Position numbers and translations under genes: made by a program. A stretch of 10,109 nucleotides of DNA from contig DGSC01000061.1 of NCBI GenBank assembly GCA_002391275.1, forward strand, positions 2,181 through 12,289, written 5' to 3'. The stretch's first letter is position 1. Each line of letters begins with the position of its first letter. Below are positions 1-6,140 of this stretch, piece after piece. The notes under the pieces are model-generated. The model was not told where the DNA came from, did not search any database, and saw nothing but the letters and a program-made list of their open reading frames with translations. This DNA comes from Prevotellaceae bacterium UBA4372 (GTDB lineage: Bacteria; Bacteroidota; Bacteroidia; Bacteroidales; Bacteroidaceae).

Positions 1-343
1 CTGGCTTTTTACGCTCAACCTCACGGGGATCACGTGTCATGAAGCCATTAGCACGGAGGGCTTTTTTGTCTTCGGCATTGATTTTTACGAGTGCACGGGC
101 GATAGCGAGGCGGAGAGCCTGGCTCTGACCTGTGTAGCCGCCACCGAAGAGGTTTACTTTGATGTCGTATTTCTCTGTGACGTCAAGCAGAGCAAGGGGC
201 TGCTTAACGACATACTGAAGGATTGAGCTGGGGAAGTACTCCTGAAGGTCCTTCTTGTTGATGGTGATTTTGCCAGTGCCCTCTGAGAGGTAAACACGGG
301 CAACGGCGCTCTTGCGGCGACCTAAAGCGTTAACTACTGCCAT
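1..343 (-). CDS. rpsI: 30S ribosomal protein S9 (3' end beyond window)
   Basis: S9 is a structural protein of the small ribosomal subunit; its C-terminal tail reaches toward the P site tRNA. Translating the minus strand from the ATG at 343 gives 114 residues starting MAVVNALGRRKSAVARVYL. This has the S9 hallmark GRRK(S/T)AVARV near the N-terminus, and the glycine-rich FGGGYTGQSQALRLAIARAL segment in the second half. The family is about 128-130 residues, so roughly the last 14 residues, the basic tail ending in K-R, lie left of the window. Only 6 bases separate it from the stop of rplM upstream, so the two genes are co-transcribed, as rplM-rpsI is in most bacteria. No strong Shine-Dalgarno is seen, which is usual in Bacteroidota. 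Identification is secure; only the 3' end is missing. Confidence 0.97.
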   Translation of the reverse strand, partial: MAVVNALGRRKSAVARVYLSEGTGKITINKKDLQEYFPSSILQYVVKQPLALLDVTEKYDIKVNLFGGGYTGQSQALRLAIARALVKINAEDKKALRANGFMTRDPREVERKKP

Positions 344-349
344 TTCTGC

Positions 350-811
350 TTATTTGTAGAGGTTAATATCAATGGCCTTGGGGCTTTGAGCCTCATGCTT
401 GTGCTCAGGACCCTCGTAGATGTAGAGGTTGGTGAGCAGGCGAGCGGCCAACTTGTTTTTGGGTAACATGCCTTTTACGACGCGGCGCACGAGCTTCTCG
501 TAGCCGTTGGGCTTAGCGATGATGTCAGCGGGTGTGCTGGCCTTCTGTCCACCGGGGTACATGCTGTAGCGGAGGTAGACGCGGTCGGTCATCTTCTTAC
601 CGGTGAGCTGAATCTTGTTGGCATTTACGATGATTACATTGTCGCCACAGTCTACGTGCGGAGTAAACGATGGCTTGTACTTGCCACGCAGCAGTTTGGC
701 TACTTTCGAAGCCATGCGGCCGAGAACCTGATCGGTAGCGTCAACGACTACCCATTCCTTCTTGGCTGTAGCTTTGTTGGCAGAAATGGTCTTGTAACTT
801 AAAGTGTCCAT
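350..811 (-). CDS. rplM: 50S ribosomal protein L13
   Basis: L13 is an early-assembly protein of the large ribosomal subunit that binds 23S rRNA. The product has 153 residues. The core begins at WVVVDATDQVLGRMASKVA (about residues 20-38), followed by the GKYKPSFTPHVDCGD segment and the conserved VNANKIQLTGKK. The C-terminal signature covers the VKGMLPKNKLA and YEGPEHKHEAQSP region. E. coli L13 has 142 residues; the extra length is an N-terminal extension (MDTLSYKTISANKAT), which fits Bacteroidota L13. The ATG at 811 is the only sensible start. It is the first gene of an operon with rpsI. A consensus promoter at 995-1024 and a structured leader of about 175 nt precede it, so leader-mediated control is plausible but unproven. 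Confidence 0.98.
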   Translation of the reverse strand: MDTLSYKTISANKATAKKEWVVVDATDQVLGRMASKVAKLLRGKYKPSFTPHVDCGDNVIIVNANKIQLTGKKMTDRVYLRYSMYPGGQKASTPADIIAKPNGYEKLVRRVVKGMLPKNKLAARLLTNLYIYEGPEHKHEAQSPKAIDINLYK

Positions 812-988
812 TTTTCTGTTTTGTACTTCTGTTTGTTACTACTAATATTATTAATGTGTCTCTTTAGCCGGGCTTGCACCGGCACGCTTTTTTGCATTCT
901 GCGATTCACTAACCGCTTTCACAGGCCAATGAGAAAAGCTATTAACACGCAGAAAAAGAGCACCTTAAGGGTGACTCTGATAATAATC
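812..988 (-). promoter_or_regulatory. Structured 5' leader of rplM-rpsI (candidate r-protein leader)
   Basis: If transcription starts a few bases past the -7 box at 995-1002, the mRNA carries about 175 untranslated bases. On the minus strand I see several possible helices. A hairpin at 958-977 pairs GGTGCTC with GAG(T)CACC around a CTTAA loop. A long-range helix pairs 948-954 with 897-903 (TTCTGCG with CGCAGAA, 7 bp) and encloses a weaker GCTTT/AAAGC stem. A GC hairpin at 867-883 pairs GCCGG with CCGGC around a 7-nt loop. The last ~55 bases before the ATG are A-rich and look unstructured. L13 operons in E. coli and Firmicutes are autoregulated through leader RNA, so a Bacteroidota counterpart is plausible. 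No covariation has been tested. Confidence 0.5.
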
Positions 989-994
989 GGCTTG

Positions 995-1024
995 CAAAGG
1001 TACTGCTTTTTCGTGAATTGACAA
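995..1024 (-). promoter_or_regulatory. Promoter of rplM-rpsI
   Basis: The minus strand carries TTG at 1022-1024, 19 bases, then TACCTTTG at 995-1002. This is an exact match to the Bacteroidota sigma-ABfr promoter pattern (TTG at -33, TAnnTTTG at -7, spacing about 19). It lies between the terminator of the upstream AAA+ gene and rplM, so the ribosomal operon is transcribed independently. The start site should fall near 985-990. Confidence 0.8.
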
Positions 1025-1064
1025 GTTTTTTTGCCGATTTTTTTGTTTGGAGCACATTGATTAT

Positions 1065-1112
1065 TAAATAAAAAACTCCCCTACAAGTATGCGGTGGGTG
1101 CTTGTAGGGGAG
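1065..1112 (-). terminator. Intrinsic terminator of the AAA+ ATPase gene
   Basis: A perfect 12-bp stem pairs CTCCCCTACAAG (1076-1087) with CTTGTAGGGGAG (1101-1112) around a 13-nt loop. Read on the minus strand the stem is followed at once by TTTTTTATTT, a strong U tract. The stem begins 8 bases after the stop codon of the AAA+ gene and therefore ends its transcript before the rplM promoter. Confidence 0.9.
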
Positions 1113-1120
1113 GGTAGTGG

Positions 1121-2821
1121 TCAGAATCCGATACGCGGTCGGGGCCGCGGAACATCTATGGGCTGTATGTCGGCCGGGGTGAGTAGCAGCAGTTGCTTGC
1201 TGTCGGTAGGGCTTTCGCTGACACAGCGGCGGGCATGTCGGATGTAGATGCGCTCCAGCTGGTTGGCTACGAAGCGGGCATTGCCCCACGATTGCGGGTC
1301 GCGCTGCTTGTAGGCTGATGCGAGCATGTCCTTGAACTTCTGCCAGGCATCTTCGGTGAAGCTGTACTGGTACTCGCCAATGCGGCGGGAGGTGATTTCG
1401 ATGAGCTCGTCGACGGTGAAGTCGTTGAACTCGAAACGGTTGGGGAATCGTGAGGTCAGTCCTTGGTTTGTGTCGAGCAGTTGCATCATCGGTTCCCTGT
1501 AGCCGCAGAGTACTACGGCGATGTCGCGCTGCTTCTCGTCGGCCAGCACCTCCATGAGCAGCTGCAGCACCAGTCGTCCTGGGTCTTGTTCGTGCTTGCT
1601 TACGAGCAGGTAGGCCTCGTCGATCATCAGCACGCCTCCTTTTGCCAGCTCAAGTGCATGGCGTACATTTGATTCTTCGTCGCCCCAACGCGAGCCAACG
1701 AATGTGCTGCGGTTGGCTACTACGACGTGCCCTTTCGACAGGACGCCTGCCTCGTGAAGCAGCGACCCGAAGATCTTGCAGACGGTGGTCTTGCCTGTGC
1801 CGGGCTGTCCGAGGAAGATGCTGTGGAGCGACACTTCGTGTGTCTTTGCCCCAGGGAAGGCCGTTCGTACCATCGCGTTGTAGCGGTTCAGTGCCAAGAG
1901 CTCGTCGATACGTGCCTTGATGTCTGCGCAGCCGACGAGTTTGTCTAACTCGTTTCGCGGGTTGGGCAGTGGCTGCAGGATGGTCACCTTAGCCTTGAAT
2001 TTGCTTTGCGAATCCTCAAGGTTGGGTTCGGCAAGGTCTGTGCACAGTTCACTGTTGGAAATCGCTGTGTCTGCGTTATCATTTTCTGCATGGTCTGCGT
2101 CGTTTTCACCGACGTTGCCTGTGGATGTGCCGCAGATGTCTTCGTCGCATTCTGCCTCCTTTTCGGTTGGGCTGTTGATGAAGTCGTCAATCAGCTCTTG
2201 GAGAATGCTGTCGGTCTCCGTCTCGTGGGCAACCTCTGTGGCTTTAGGGTCAGGTCGTTTCACGATGCTTTCGATGGCTGCCATGATGTTGGGGCCATAA
2301 GGAAGGTCGTCGTCGGTGTTGACTTCCACCCTCCATCGCTTGAGGCCTTTCAAGTTGTCGATGACTGAGATGTCCTGATCCTCCCATTCTTCTTTCATGT
2401 CGTCGGCATTGAGGAATTTGCTTTCCGATAGCAGTACGCCCCACAGATCGAATGTGTCGATGTGTGCTTCCCTCAGTTTCATCTTGATCAGCCTGATGCT
2501 TTCAACGAGTTGCCACACGGGGCTTACGCGATGGCTTTCCTCGGTGAAGTAGAGTGGTACTTCGCCGTGGACGTATCTCTCGTCGGCCAATTCGTCAAGG
2601 TTGCCATAGTTGTCGATGCAAACCACTACGATGCATGCTTTGTGGACGTAGACGTAGATATCGTTGTTCTCCAGAAAAGGGCTTATGCCTTTCAGGTGAA
2701 CAGAGTAGACGGCATAGTTGTCTGCAAGTCGGTCAAGGTGTCTTTCGATTGAGGCTCGGCTTTGCTTGCGAAAGCCGTCGATAAGTCTGTAAGTGTTCTC
2801 CATAATCAAATCTGAAATCAT
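1121..2821 (-). CDS. AAA+ ATPase, CbxX/CfxQ (SpoVK-like) type, with unknown N-terminal domain
   Basis: The 566-residue product has a C-terminal AAA+ module. Walker A is GQPGTGKTT (338-346), Walker B is GGVLMIDEAY (395-404), and a sensor-1-like VVLCGY lies at 436-441. The arginine-finger segment is GLTSRFPN (454-461), and a sensor-2-like GNARFV lies at 513-518. This layout matches the CbxX/CfxQ family, hexameric remodelling ATPases that include CbbX, SpoVK and EccA. Residues 1-190 form an alpha/beta-looking region I do not recognise. Residues about 195-275 are an acidic D/E/N-rich linker, probably disordered. No signal peptide or membrane segment is visible, so it should be cytosolic. The in-frame ATG at 2803 (MENTYRLIDGF) is an alternative start six codons in. 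The gene stands alone, so context does not reveal the substrate. The AAA+ assignment is firm; the cellular role is unknown. Confidence 0.9.
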   Translation of the reverse strand: MISDLIMENTYRLIDGFRKQSRASIERHLDRLADNYAVYSVHLKGISPFLENNDIYVYVHKACIVVVCIDNYGNLDELADERYVHGEVPLYFTEESHRVSPVWQLVESIRLIKMKLREAHIDTFDLWGVLLSESKFLNADDMKEEWEDQDISVIDNLKGLKRWRVEVNTDDDLPYGPNIMAAIESIVKRPDPKATEVAHETETDSILQELIDDFINSPTEKEAECDEDICGTSTGNVGENDADHAENDNADTAISNSELCTDLAEPNLEDSQSKFKAKVTILQPLPNPRNELDKLVGCADIKARIDELLALNRYNAMVRTAFPGAKTHEVSLHSIFLGQPGTGKTTVCKIFGSLLHEAGVLSKGHVVVANRSTFVGSRWGDEESNVRHALELAKGGVLMIDEAYLLVSKHEQDPGRLVLQLLMEVLADEKQRDIAVVLCGYREPMMQLLDTNQGLTSRFPNRFEFNDFTVDELIEITSRRIGEYQYSFTEDAWQKFKDMLASAYKQRDPQSWGNARFVANQLERIYIRHARRCVSESPTDSKQLLLLTPADIQPIDVPRPRPRIGF

Positions 2822-2850
2822 TCATCAAAGATGTAAATCACATACGTAAA

Positions 2851-2906
2851 GCCCTTACGGATAAGGGCGCAAGAGAGAACGGGCCAATGCTTGCGCACGA
2901 GCCCGT
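2851..2906 (-). promoter_or_regulatory. Candidate structured RNA (H-type pseudoknot plus hairpin) upstream of the AAA+ gene
   Basis: Read on the minus strand, ACGGGC (2906-2901) pairs with GCCCGT (2884-2879). GCGCAAG (2896-2890), inside that loop, pairs with CTTGCGC (2873-2867), outside it. The two perfect stems (6 and 7 bp) interlock as an H-type pseudoknot with connecting loops of 4, 5 and 5 nt. A third perfect hairpin, GCCCTTA-TCCG-TAAGGGC (2868-2851), follows and shares two bases with the second stem. The block ends about 30 nt before the first ATG of the AAA+ gene. This suggests a cis-acting RNA or a nested protein-binding site. I do not recognise a known riboswitch class. Confidence 0.4.
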
Positions 2907-2938
2907 AGTATCCATAGAGATTTCAGTGTCTGTAATCC

Positions 2939-3111
2939 CTATCACAAAAAACGACCGTTGTACAATAAATCAAAGAGCGCACATCAACCCCGCTTCAGGA
3001 ACGCACAAATGACAGCGTCGCCAAGCAAATGCTTCGCGAGGCCGCGGCACGGCTGCCGAGCTGGTTAATGCAGTTACTTCTCATGTACAGAAAAAATGTT
3101 TTTTGTGATAG
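2939..3111. repeat. 173-bp segment bounded by a perfect 14-bp inverted repeat
   Basis: CTATCACAAAAAAC at 2939-2952 recurs as its exact reverse complement at 3098-3111. Beyond the perfect 14 bp both ends also contain GTACA a few bases further in, so the terminal repeats may be longer and imperfect. The 145 bp between them is GC-richer than its flanks. It contains AAGC-AAAT-GCTT (3023-3034), the palindrome GCCGCGGC (3041-3048) and CGGCA-CGGC-TGCCG (3045-3058). There is no transposase and no clear target duplication. Candidate readings are a MITE-like element, an invertible segment, or a long-range stem in the AAA+ leader RNA. The 2822-3325 intergenic stretch holds this, the pseudoknot and two promoters, but no convincing gene. 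Confidence 0.55.
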
Positions 3112-3130
3112 TTCGTGTCTTTCGACGGCC

Positions 3131-3161
3131 CAAAAGTAGATGATTTTCTGCACCAGGCCAA
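3131..3161 (-). promoter_or_regulatory. Promoter reading toward the AAA+ gene
   Basis: The minus strand shows TTG at 3159-3161, 20 bases, then TACTTTTG at 3131-3138, an exact TAnnTTTG box. It points toward the AAA+ gene and would give a leader of about 300 nt that includes the inverted-repeat segment and the candidate pseudoknot. A weaker box, CATCTTTG, lies at about 2825-2832, directly before the start codons. If that one is used, the transcript would be nearly leaderless and the ATG at 2803 would be favoured. Confidence 0.6.
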
Positions 3162-3242
3162 GGCTTTTTCATGGATTCGTCGGTTTTTAACATTTCTAAA
3201 GCCTTTTTTGTGTTTTTAGCTCAAATAAATCACCTTTCATCG

Positions 3243-3272
3243 TTCCCCGTTCACCATTTCTTTGTACCTTTG
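3243..3272 (+). promoter_or_regulatory. Promoter of the DUF4827 lipoprotein gene
   Basis: TACCTTTG at 3265-3272 matches the Bacteroidota -7 box exactly. The -33 element is imperfect (TTC at 3243-3245, 19-base spacing). The start site would be near 3278, leaving a leader of about 48 nt before the ATG at 3326. Confidence 0.65.
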
Positions 3273-3325
3273 CGCCCACAATCCGAAGGCTGCACTGAGC
3301 AGTCGAAACTCATTTCCTGAAGATT

Positions 3326-4030
3326 ATGTCTAAGAATAGATTCTTTCAGATAGCCTTTCTGGCGGCTTTGTCGGCGGCGATGTTTCTCTCTTCGTGCAAC
3401 AAAGGAGAGACGTATGCCGACCAGAAGAATAAGGAGCGCAAGGCCATCAACTCTTTTCTCAACCGCGACGTGGCCTTGCTGACCAACGATGGCGACACGG
3501 CCATCCATGTAGGTCACATCAATGTCATTAGCGAAGCGCAGTTCTTAAGTCAGGACAGCACCACGGACGTCAGCAAGAACGAGTACGTCTTGTTCTCCGG
3601 AACGGGTGTCTACATGCAGATTGTGCGTAAGGGCGCCGGCGAGAAATTGCAGCATGGGCAGTCGAAACGAGTCATTGTCCGGTATCTTGAGTACAATATC
3701 CTTACCGACAGCATACAGTCGCGCTCCGATGTGCTGTACTATTCTACTACTCCCGACATCATTGACATCTCTAATTCCTATGGCACTTTCACGGCCTCGT
3801 TCAACACCGCGAACGGCGGCGGAGCTTTCTACCGTATCTACAACTCTACGGTGGTGCCGAAGGGATGGCTGGTTCCGTTCACATACATCCGTATTGGCCG
3901 TCAGGTGAATGCCGACGACAAGATTGCCAAGGTGCGCATGATTGTACCACATTCCCAGGGGCAGGCCAATGCGCAGTCGGGCGTGTACCCGTGCTTCTAC
4001 GAGATTACGTTCCAGGAGATGCGCGACTGA
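3326..4030 (+). CDS. DUF4827 family lipoprotein (FKBP-like fold)
   Basis: The 234-residue product starts with a lipoprotein signal peptide: basic MSKNR, a hydrophobic stretch, then the lipobox LSSC (21-24), so Cys24 would be lipidated. The mature part begins NKGETYADQKNKERKAINSF, typical of the Bacteroidota DUF4827 family. The segment from about residue 93 (FSGTGVYMQIVRKGAGEKL, then VIVRYLEYNI) resembles the FKBP-type peptidyl-prolyl isomerase pattern GVYY.V...G.G....G..V.V.Y. It is probably a surface or periplasm-facing lipoprotein with an FKBP-like domain; catalytic isomerase activity should not be assumed. It has its own promoter, is divergent from the AAA+ gene, and is followed by terminators, so it is monocistronic. 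Family assignment is from recall of the sequence pattern; function is unknown. Confidence 0.85.
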   Translation: MSKNRFFQIAFLAALSAAMFLSSCNKGETYADQKNKERKAINSFLNRDVALLTNDGDTAIHVGHINVISEAQFLSQDSTTDVSKNEYVLFSGTGVYMQIVRKGAGEKLQHGQSKRVIVRYLEYNILTDSIQSRSDVLYYSTTPDIIDISNSYGTFTASFNTANGGGAFYRIYNSTVVPKGWLVPFTYIRIGRQVNADDKIAKVRMIVPHSQGQANAQSGVYPCFYEITFQEMRD

Positions 4031-4047
4031 GACGGACGTAATCCGTC
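4031..4047 (+). terminator. Weak hairpin directly after the DUF4827 gene
   Basis: GACGGA (4031-4036) and TCCGTC (4042-4047) form a 6-bp stem around CGTAA, beginning at the base after the stop codon. Only TT follows, so it is at best a weak terminator or a 3' stabilising hairpin. The strong terminator lies 90 bases further on. Confidence 0.3.
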
Positions 4048-4133
4048 TTCACGATCGGATTCTCGTAGGCCGCCACTTGCTCCTTCCGCAAACAGATAAA
4101 AGGCCATCGGAGAAGACGACTCGGTTAAACAGA

Positions 4134-4180
4134 AAATGGGGATATGCCAACCGTTTTGGTTGACATATCCCCATTTCTTT
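4134..4180. terminator. Strong bidirectional terminator between the lipoprotein gene and umuC
   Basis: The arms 4134-4152 and 4158-4176 pair over 19 positions with one C/A mismatch, around a GTTTT loop. The centre reads CCAACC-GTTTT-GGTTG and the outer arms carry ATGGGGATAT with ATATCCCCAT. On the plus strand the stem runs into TTTCTTTGTTT; on the minus strand into TTTTCTGTTT. It can therefore end both the plus-strand lipoprotein transcript and the minus-strand umuC transcript. From 4181 to 4353 I see no gene or notable structure. Confidence 0.88.
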
Positions 4181-4353
4181 GTTTGGTTGCGAATCAGTAA
4201 GGCGAGACGAAGGGAAGGGCCGTTCCACAATCATTTGATGGGAGATTGTGTCGTGCTCGTCTGATGCGTTGTTGCAGGATGATGACCCGTCTTGACCCTT
4301 GTTTCATTTTTGTTTCTGTAGGCTGCTTGGGCAAACACGAACAGGAGCTCTTC

Positions 4354-4441
4354 CCGATGCACCTAAGAGAATTGGCCGATGCACCTAAGAGAATTGGCCA
4401 ACACGCCTAAGAGAATTGGCTGATGCACCTAAGAGAATTGT
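4354..4441. repeat. Four 22-bp tandem repeats
   Basis: Four head-to-tail units of exactly 22 bp lie at 4354-4375, 4376-4397, 4398-4419 and 4420-4441. Units 1 and 2 are identical; unit 3 differs in its first third (AACACG for GATGCA); unit 4 differs only at its two ends. All share the core CCTAAGAGAATTG. A decayed fifth copy may follow (CAACGTGACCAAGAGTGTGG from 4443). The period is not a multiple of three, so it is not a coding repeat. The period is close to two helical turns, which would place the cores on one DNA face. The array ends 28 bases before the 3' end of umuC. Confidence 0.9.
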
Positions 4442-4469
4442 TCAACGTGACCAAGAGTGTGGCAAAGGT

Positions 4470-5771
4470 TCACATTACTTCGATGATGTCGCGTATATCT
4501 GTTGTGTAGAATGGCGAACGGAGGGTGTGCAGGATGCTGTTGCGGAAAGTCGTGGCTTTGCCCGTTGTGGGGTCAGGCGCACGCATGGCACTGGCCAGTT
4601 GCAGGCTTTCGTCGCCGAGGCTATGGTTCACCTTGTCGGCCACGAGAGACAGCTTCGTGAATTTCTGTTTCAGCTCGATGGGCGTGTCGAGGAAGCTCGT
4701 TTGCATCTCGTCGGCTGGCACTGTGCCGCTGACGACGACGCCGGCACGTTTCCATTGGTAGCCTTTGCGCAGACAGGTGTCCAAGGCTCGGAGCGCAGCA
4801 GCCGTGATTTCGGGGTCGGACAAGGCCGGTGCGGGCAATGCTATGGTATGCGAGAGACTGCTCTGGGCAAGGTCGTCGCGGAAAGGGTTCGTAGAGATGA
4901 ATGTCGTAACGTATTGTGCCATGCTGCGTTGTTGCCGTAGCTTGAAGGCACAACGGGCGGCAAACGACGAAATGGCCACAGCCAGTTCGTCCCTCGTTGT
5001 CAGCATCTTCGGAAAACTGCGACTGGTGCAGATGGTTTGCTTGCGTGGCAGGTGCTCCAAGGCTATGCAGTCGCGTCCGTGCAGTTCCTGCCACGTTCGC
5101 AGGCCGGTGACGGTCATCGCACGCCTAACACTCTCGGCATCCATCTGTGTGAAGTCGAGCGCCGAGCGTATGCCTGCCGCTTCAAGGCGCATGGCCGTGC
5201 GGCGTCCTATGCCCCAGACATCAGCTACGGGGAACATGGCCAGCGCCTTCTGCCGCCGTTCTTCCGTGTCGATGACACAGCACTTGCGGTAGCCGGCATA
5301 GCGCTTGGCAAACTTGCTGGCCACCTTCGCCAACGTCTTCGTGGGGGCTATGCCTATGCTTACGGGCATACCTGTCCAGCGCCGCACCTTGGCTGCCAGC
5401 GCTTCGCCCCATGCCTTGACGTCCGTATCGCTGTATTGCGACGAGGGAAGCGTCAGAAAGGCTTCATCGATACTATATATAAATATGTCGGGCGCGCTCG
5501 CGCGTAAAAGGCTCATCACCCGGGCCGACATGTCGCCATAGAGCGTGTAGTTGCTGCTCAGGGCATGAATCTCCTTTCCGGGAAAACGCTCTGCCAACTG
5601 GTAGAACGGCAAACCCTCGGGCACCCCCAGTGCCTTAGCCTCAGGAGAGCGGGCCACGACGCAGCCGTCGTTGTTCGAGAGTACGACTACAGCCTTGCCT
5701 TCGAGCGCCGGATTGAATACCCGTTCGCACGAGACATAGCAATTATCGCAGTCGACGAGAGCGTACATCAT
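4470..5771 (-). CDS. umuC: Translesion DNA polymerase V catalytic subunit UmuC
   Basis: Y-family polymerase that, with processed UmuD, copies past DNA lesions. Counting from the second Met (5768, 432 aa), the metal ligands fall at Asp6 (YALVDCDNCYVSCE) and Asp101-Glu102 (YSIDEAF), the same positions as in E. coli UmuC. Other family motifs are VVLSNNDGCVVARS, SSNYTLYGDMSARV and IGIAPTKTLAKVASKFAK. A helix-hairpin-helix lies around VWGIGRRTAMRLEAAGI, and the little-finger domain follows. QTSFL at about 356-360 occupies the place of the E. coli beta-clamp motif QLNLF but is an atypical version. The reading frame is open further upstream to 6101, but the promoter box at 5788-5795 and homology both put the start at the Met-Met pair (5771 or 5768). 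It is divergent from umuD, with its own promoter. Confidence 0.95.
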   Translation of the reverse strand: MMYALVDCDNCYVSCERVFNPALEGKAVVVLSNNDGCVVARSPEAKALGVPEGLPFYQLAERFPGKEIHALSSNYTLYGDMSARVMSLLRASAPDIFIYSIDEAFLTLPSSQYSDTDVKAWGEALAAKVRRWTGMPVSIGIAPTKTLAKVASKFAKRYAGYRKCCVIDTEERRQKALAMFPVADVWGIGRRTAMRLEAAGIRSALDFTQMDAESVRRAMTVTGLRTWQELHGRDCIALEHLPRKQTICTSRSFPKMLTTRDELAVAISSFAARCAFKLRQQRSMAQYVTTFISTNPFRDDLAQSSLSHTIALPAPALSDPEITAAALRALDTCLRKGYQWKRAGVVVSGTVPADEMQTSFLDTPIELKQKFTKLSLVADKVNHSLGDESLQLASAMRAPDPTTGKATTFRNSILHTLRSPFYTTDIRDIIEVM

Positions 5772-5787
5772 CTCTTGGTTTTGTCGG

Positions 5788-5816
5788 CAAAAATACATAT
5801 TCTTTTCTAAACCCAA
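5788..5816 (-). promoter_or_regulatory. Promoter of umuC
   Basis: On the minus strand TTG (5814-5816) is followed after 18 bases by TATTTTTG (5788-5795), an exact -7 box. The start site should lie near 5782, giving a leader of only about 10 nt before the ATG pair at 5771/5768. This excludes the upstream in-frame ATG at 5798 as the translation start. No classic LexA box was recognised by eye; a perfect 10-bp palindrome, CAAGCGCTTG, lies in the shared spacer at 5903-5912. Confidence 0.7.
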
Positions 5817-6109
5817 GCCAATCGGGCACATGTTTTTCGGTTGCATGACGCTATAGGCCCAAGGGCGCGTCAATAACCCTGAAAGGTTTTGGCAGATGAG
5901 GCCAAGCGCTTGTAGGTGAAAACAACTGGCTTTGCCTCCGGACGCTTGACCTTGTGCTTTATTATGACTGACCTCATCCCTTGGAGTGGCCGTCAGCATC
6001 GCAAATTGTACCCTGACACATTTTTGCCAACGGCAATGTCCATGCTGAAAAATTAACGGTGTGGGCAATAAAATCCGAAGGCAATGTCGTGCATAAGGCA
6101 TATTTTGAT

Positions 6110-6117
6110 TACCTTTG
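6110..6117 (+). promoter_or_regulatory. -7 promoter element of umuD
   Basis: TACCTTTG matches the Bacteroidota -7 box. No TTG is present at the expected -33 position, so activity may be weak or need help. The start site would be near 6123. The 5772-6140 spacer shared with umuC also contains a 9-bp direct repeat GGCAATGTC at 6032-6040 and 6080-6088, 48 bases apart, which could be a regulator site. No other gene is visible in this spacer. Confidence 0.6.
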
Positions 6118-6140
6118 CCGTCGAAAAGATGATCTGCGAT

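Noticed and set aside
821..1021. Plus-strand ORF of 66 residues in the rplM leader region
   Set aside because: Antisense to the rplM leader, with no supporting promoter or similarity.
2995..3084. Small minus-strand ORF of 29 residues (MRSNCINQLGSRAAASR...) inside the inverted-repeat segment
   Set aside because: Low complexity, no recognisable domain and no ribosome-binding signal; its GC-rich palindromes are better explained as DNA or RNA structure. It would deserve another look if found conserved.
2953..3097. Phase-variable invertible promoter between the 14-bp repeats
   Set aside because: No TAnnTTTG box was found on either strand between the arms, so inversion would not switch a recognisable promoter; kept only as an alternative reading.
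4354..4462. CRISPR array
   Set aside because: Units abut directly with no spacers, are only 22 bp, and no cas gene is present.
4416..4940. Plus-strand ORF of 174 residues, and similar long plus-strand ORFs opposite umuC and cca (4765-5292, 6822-7355)
   Set aside because: They run antisense to well-identified genes, have no family resemblance and no promoter, and reflect codon bias of the real gene.
5772..6101. Upstream in-frame extension of umuC
   Set aside because: The frame is open but the sequence has no UmuC similarity, and the umuC promoter lies inside it; the Met-Met pair at 5771/5768 matches family numbering.
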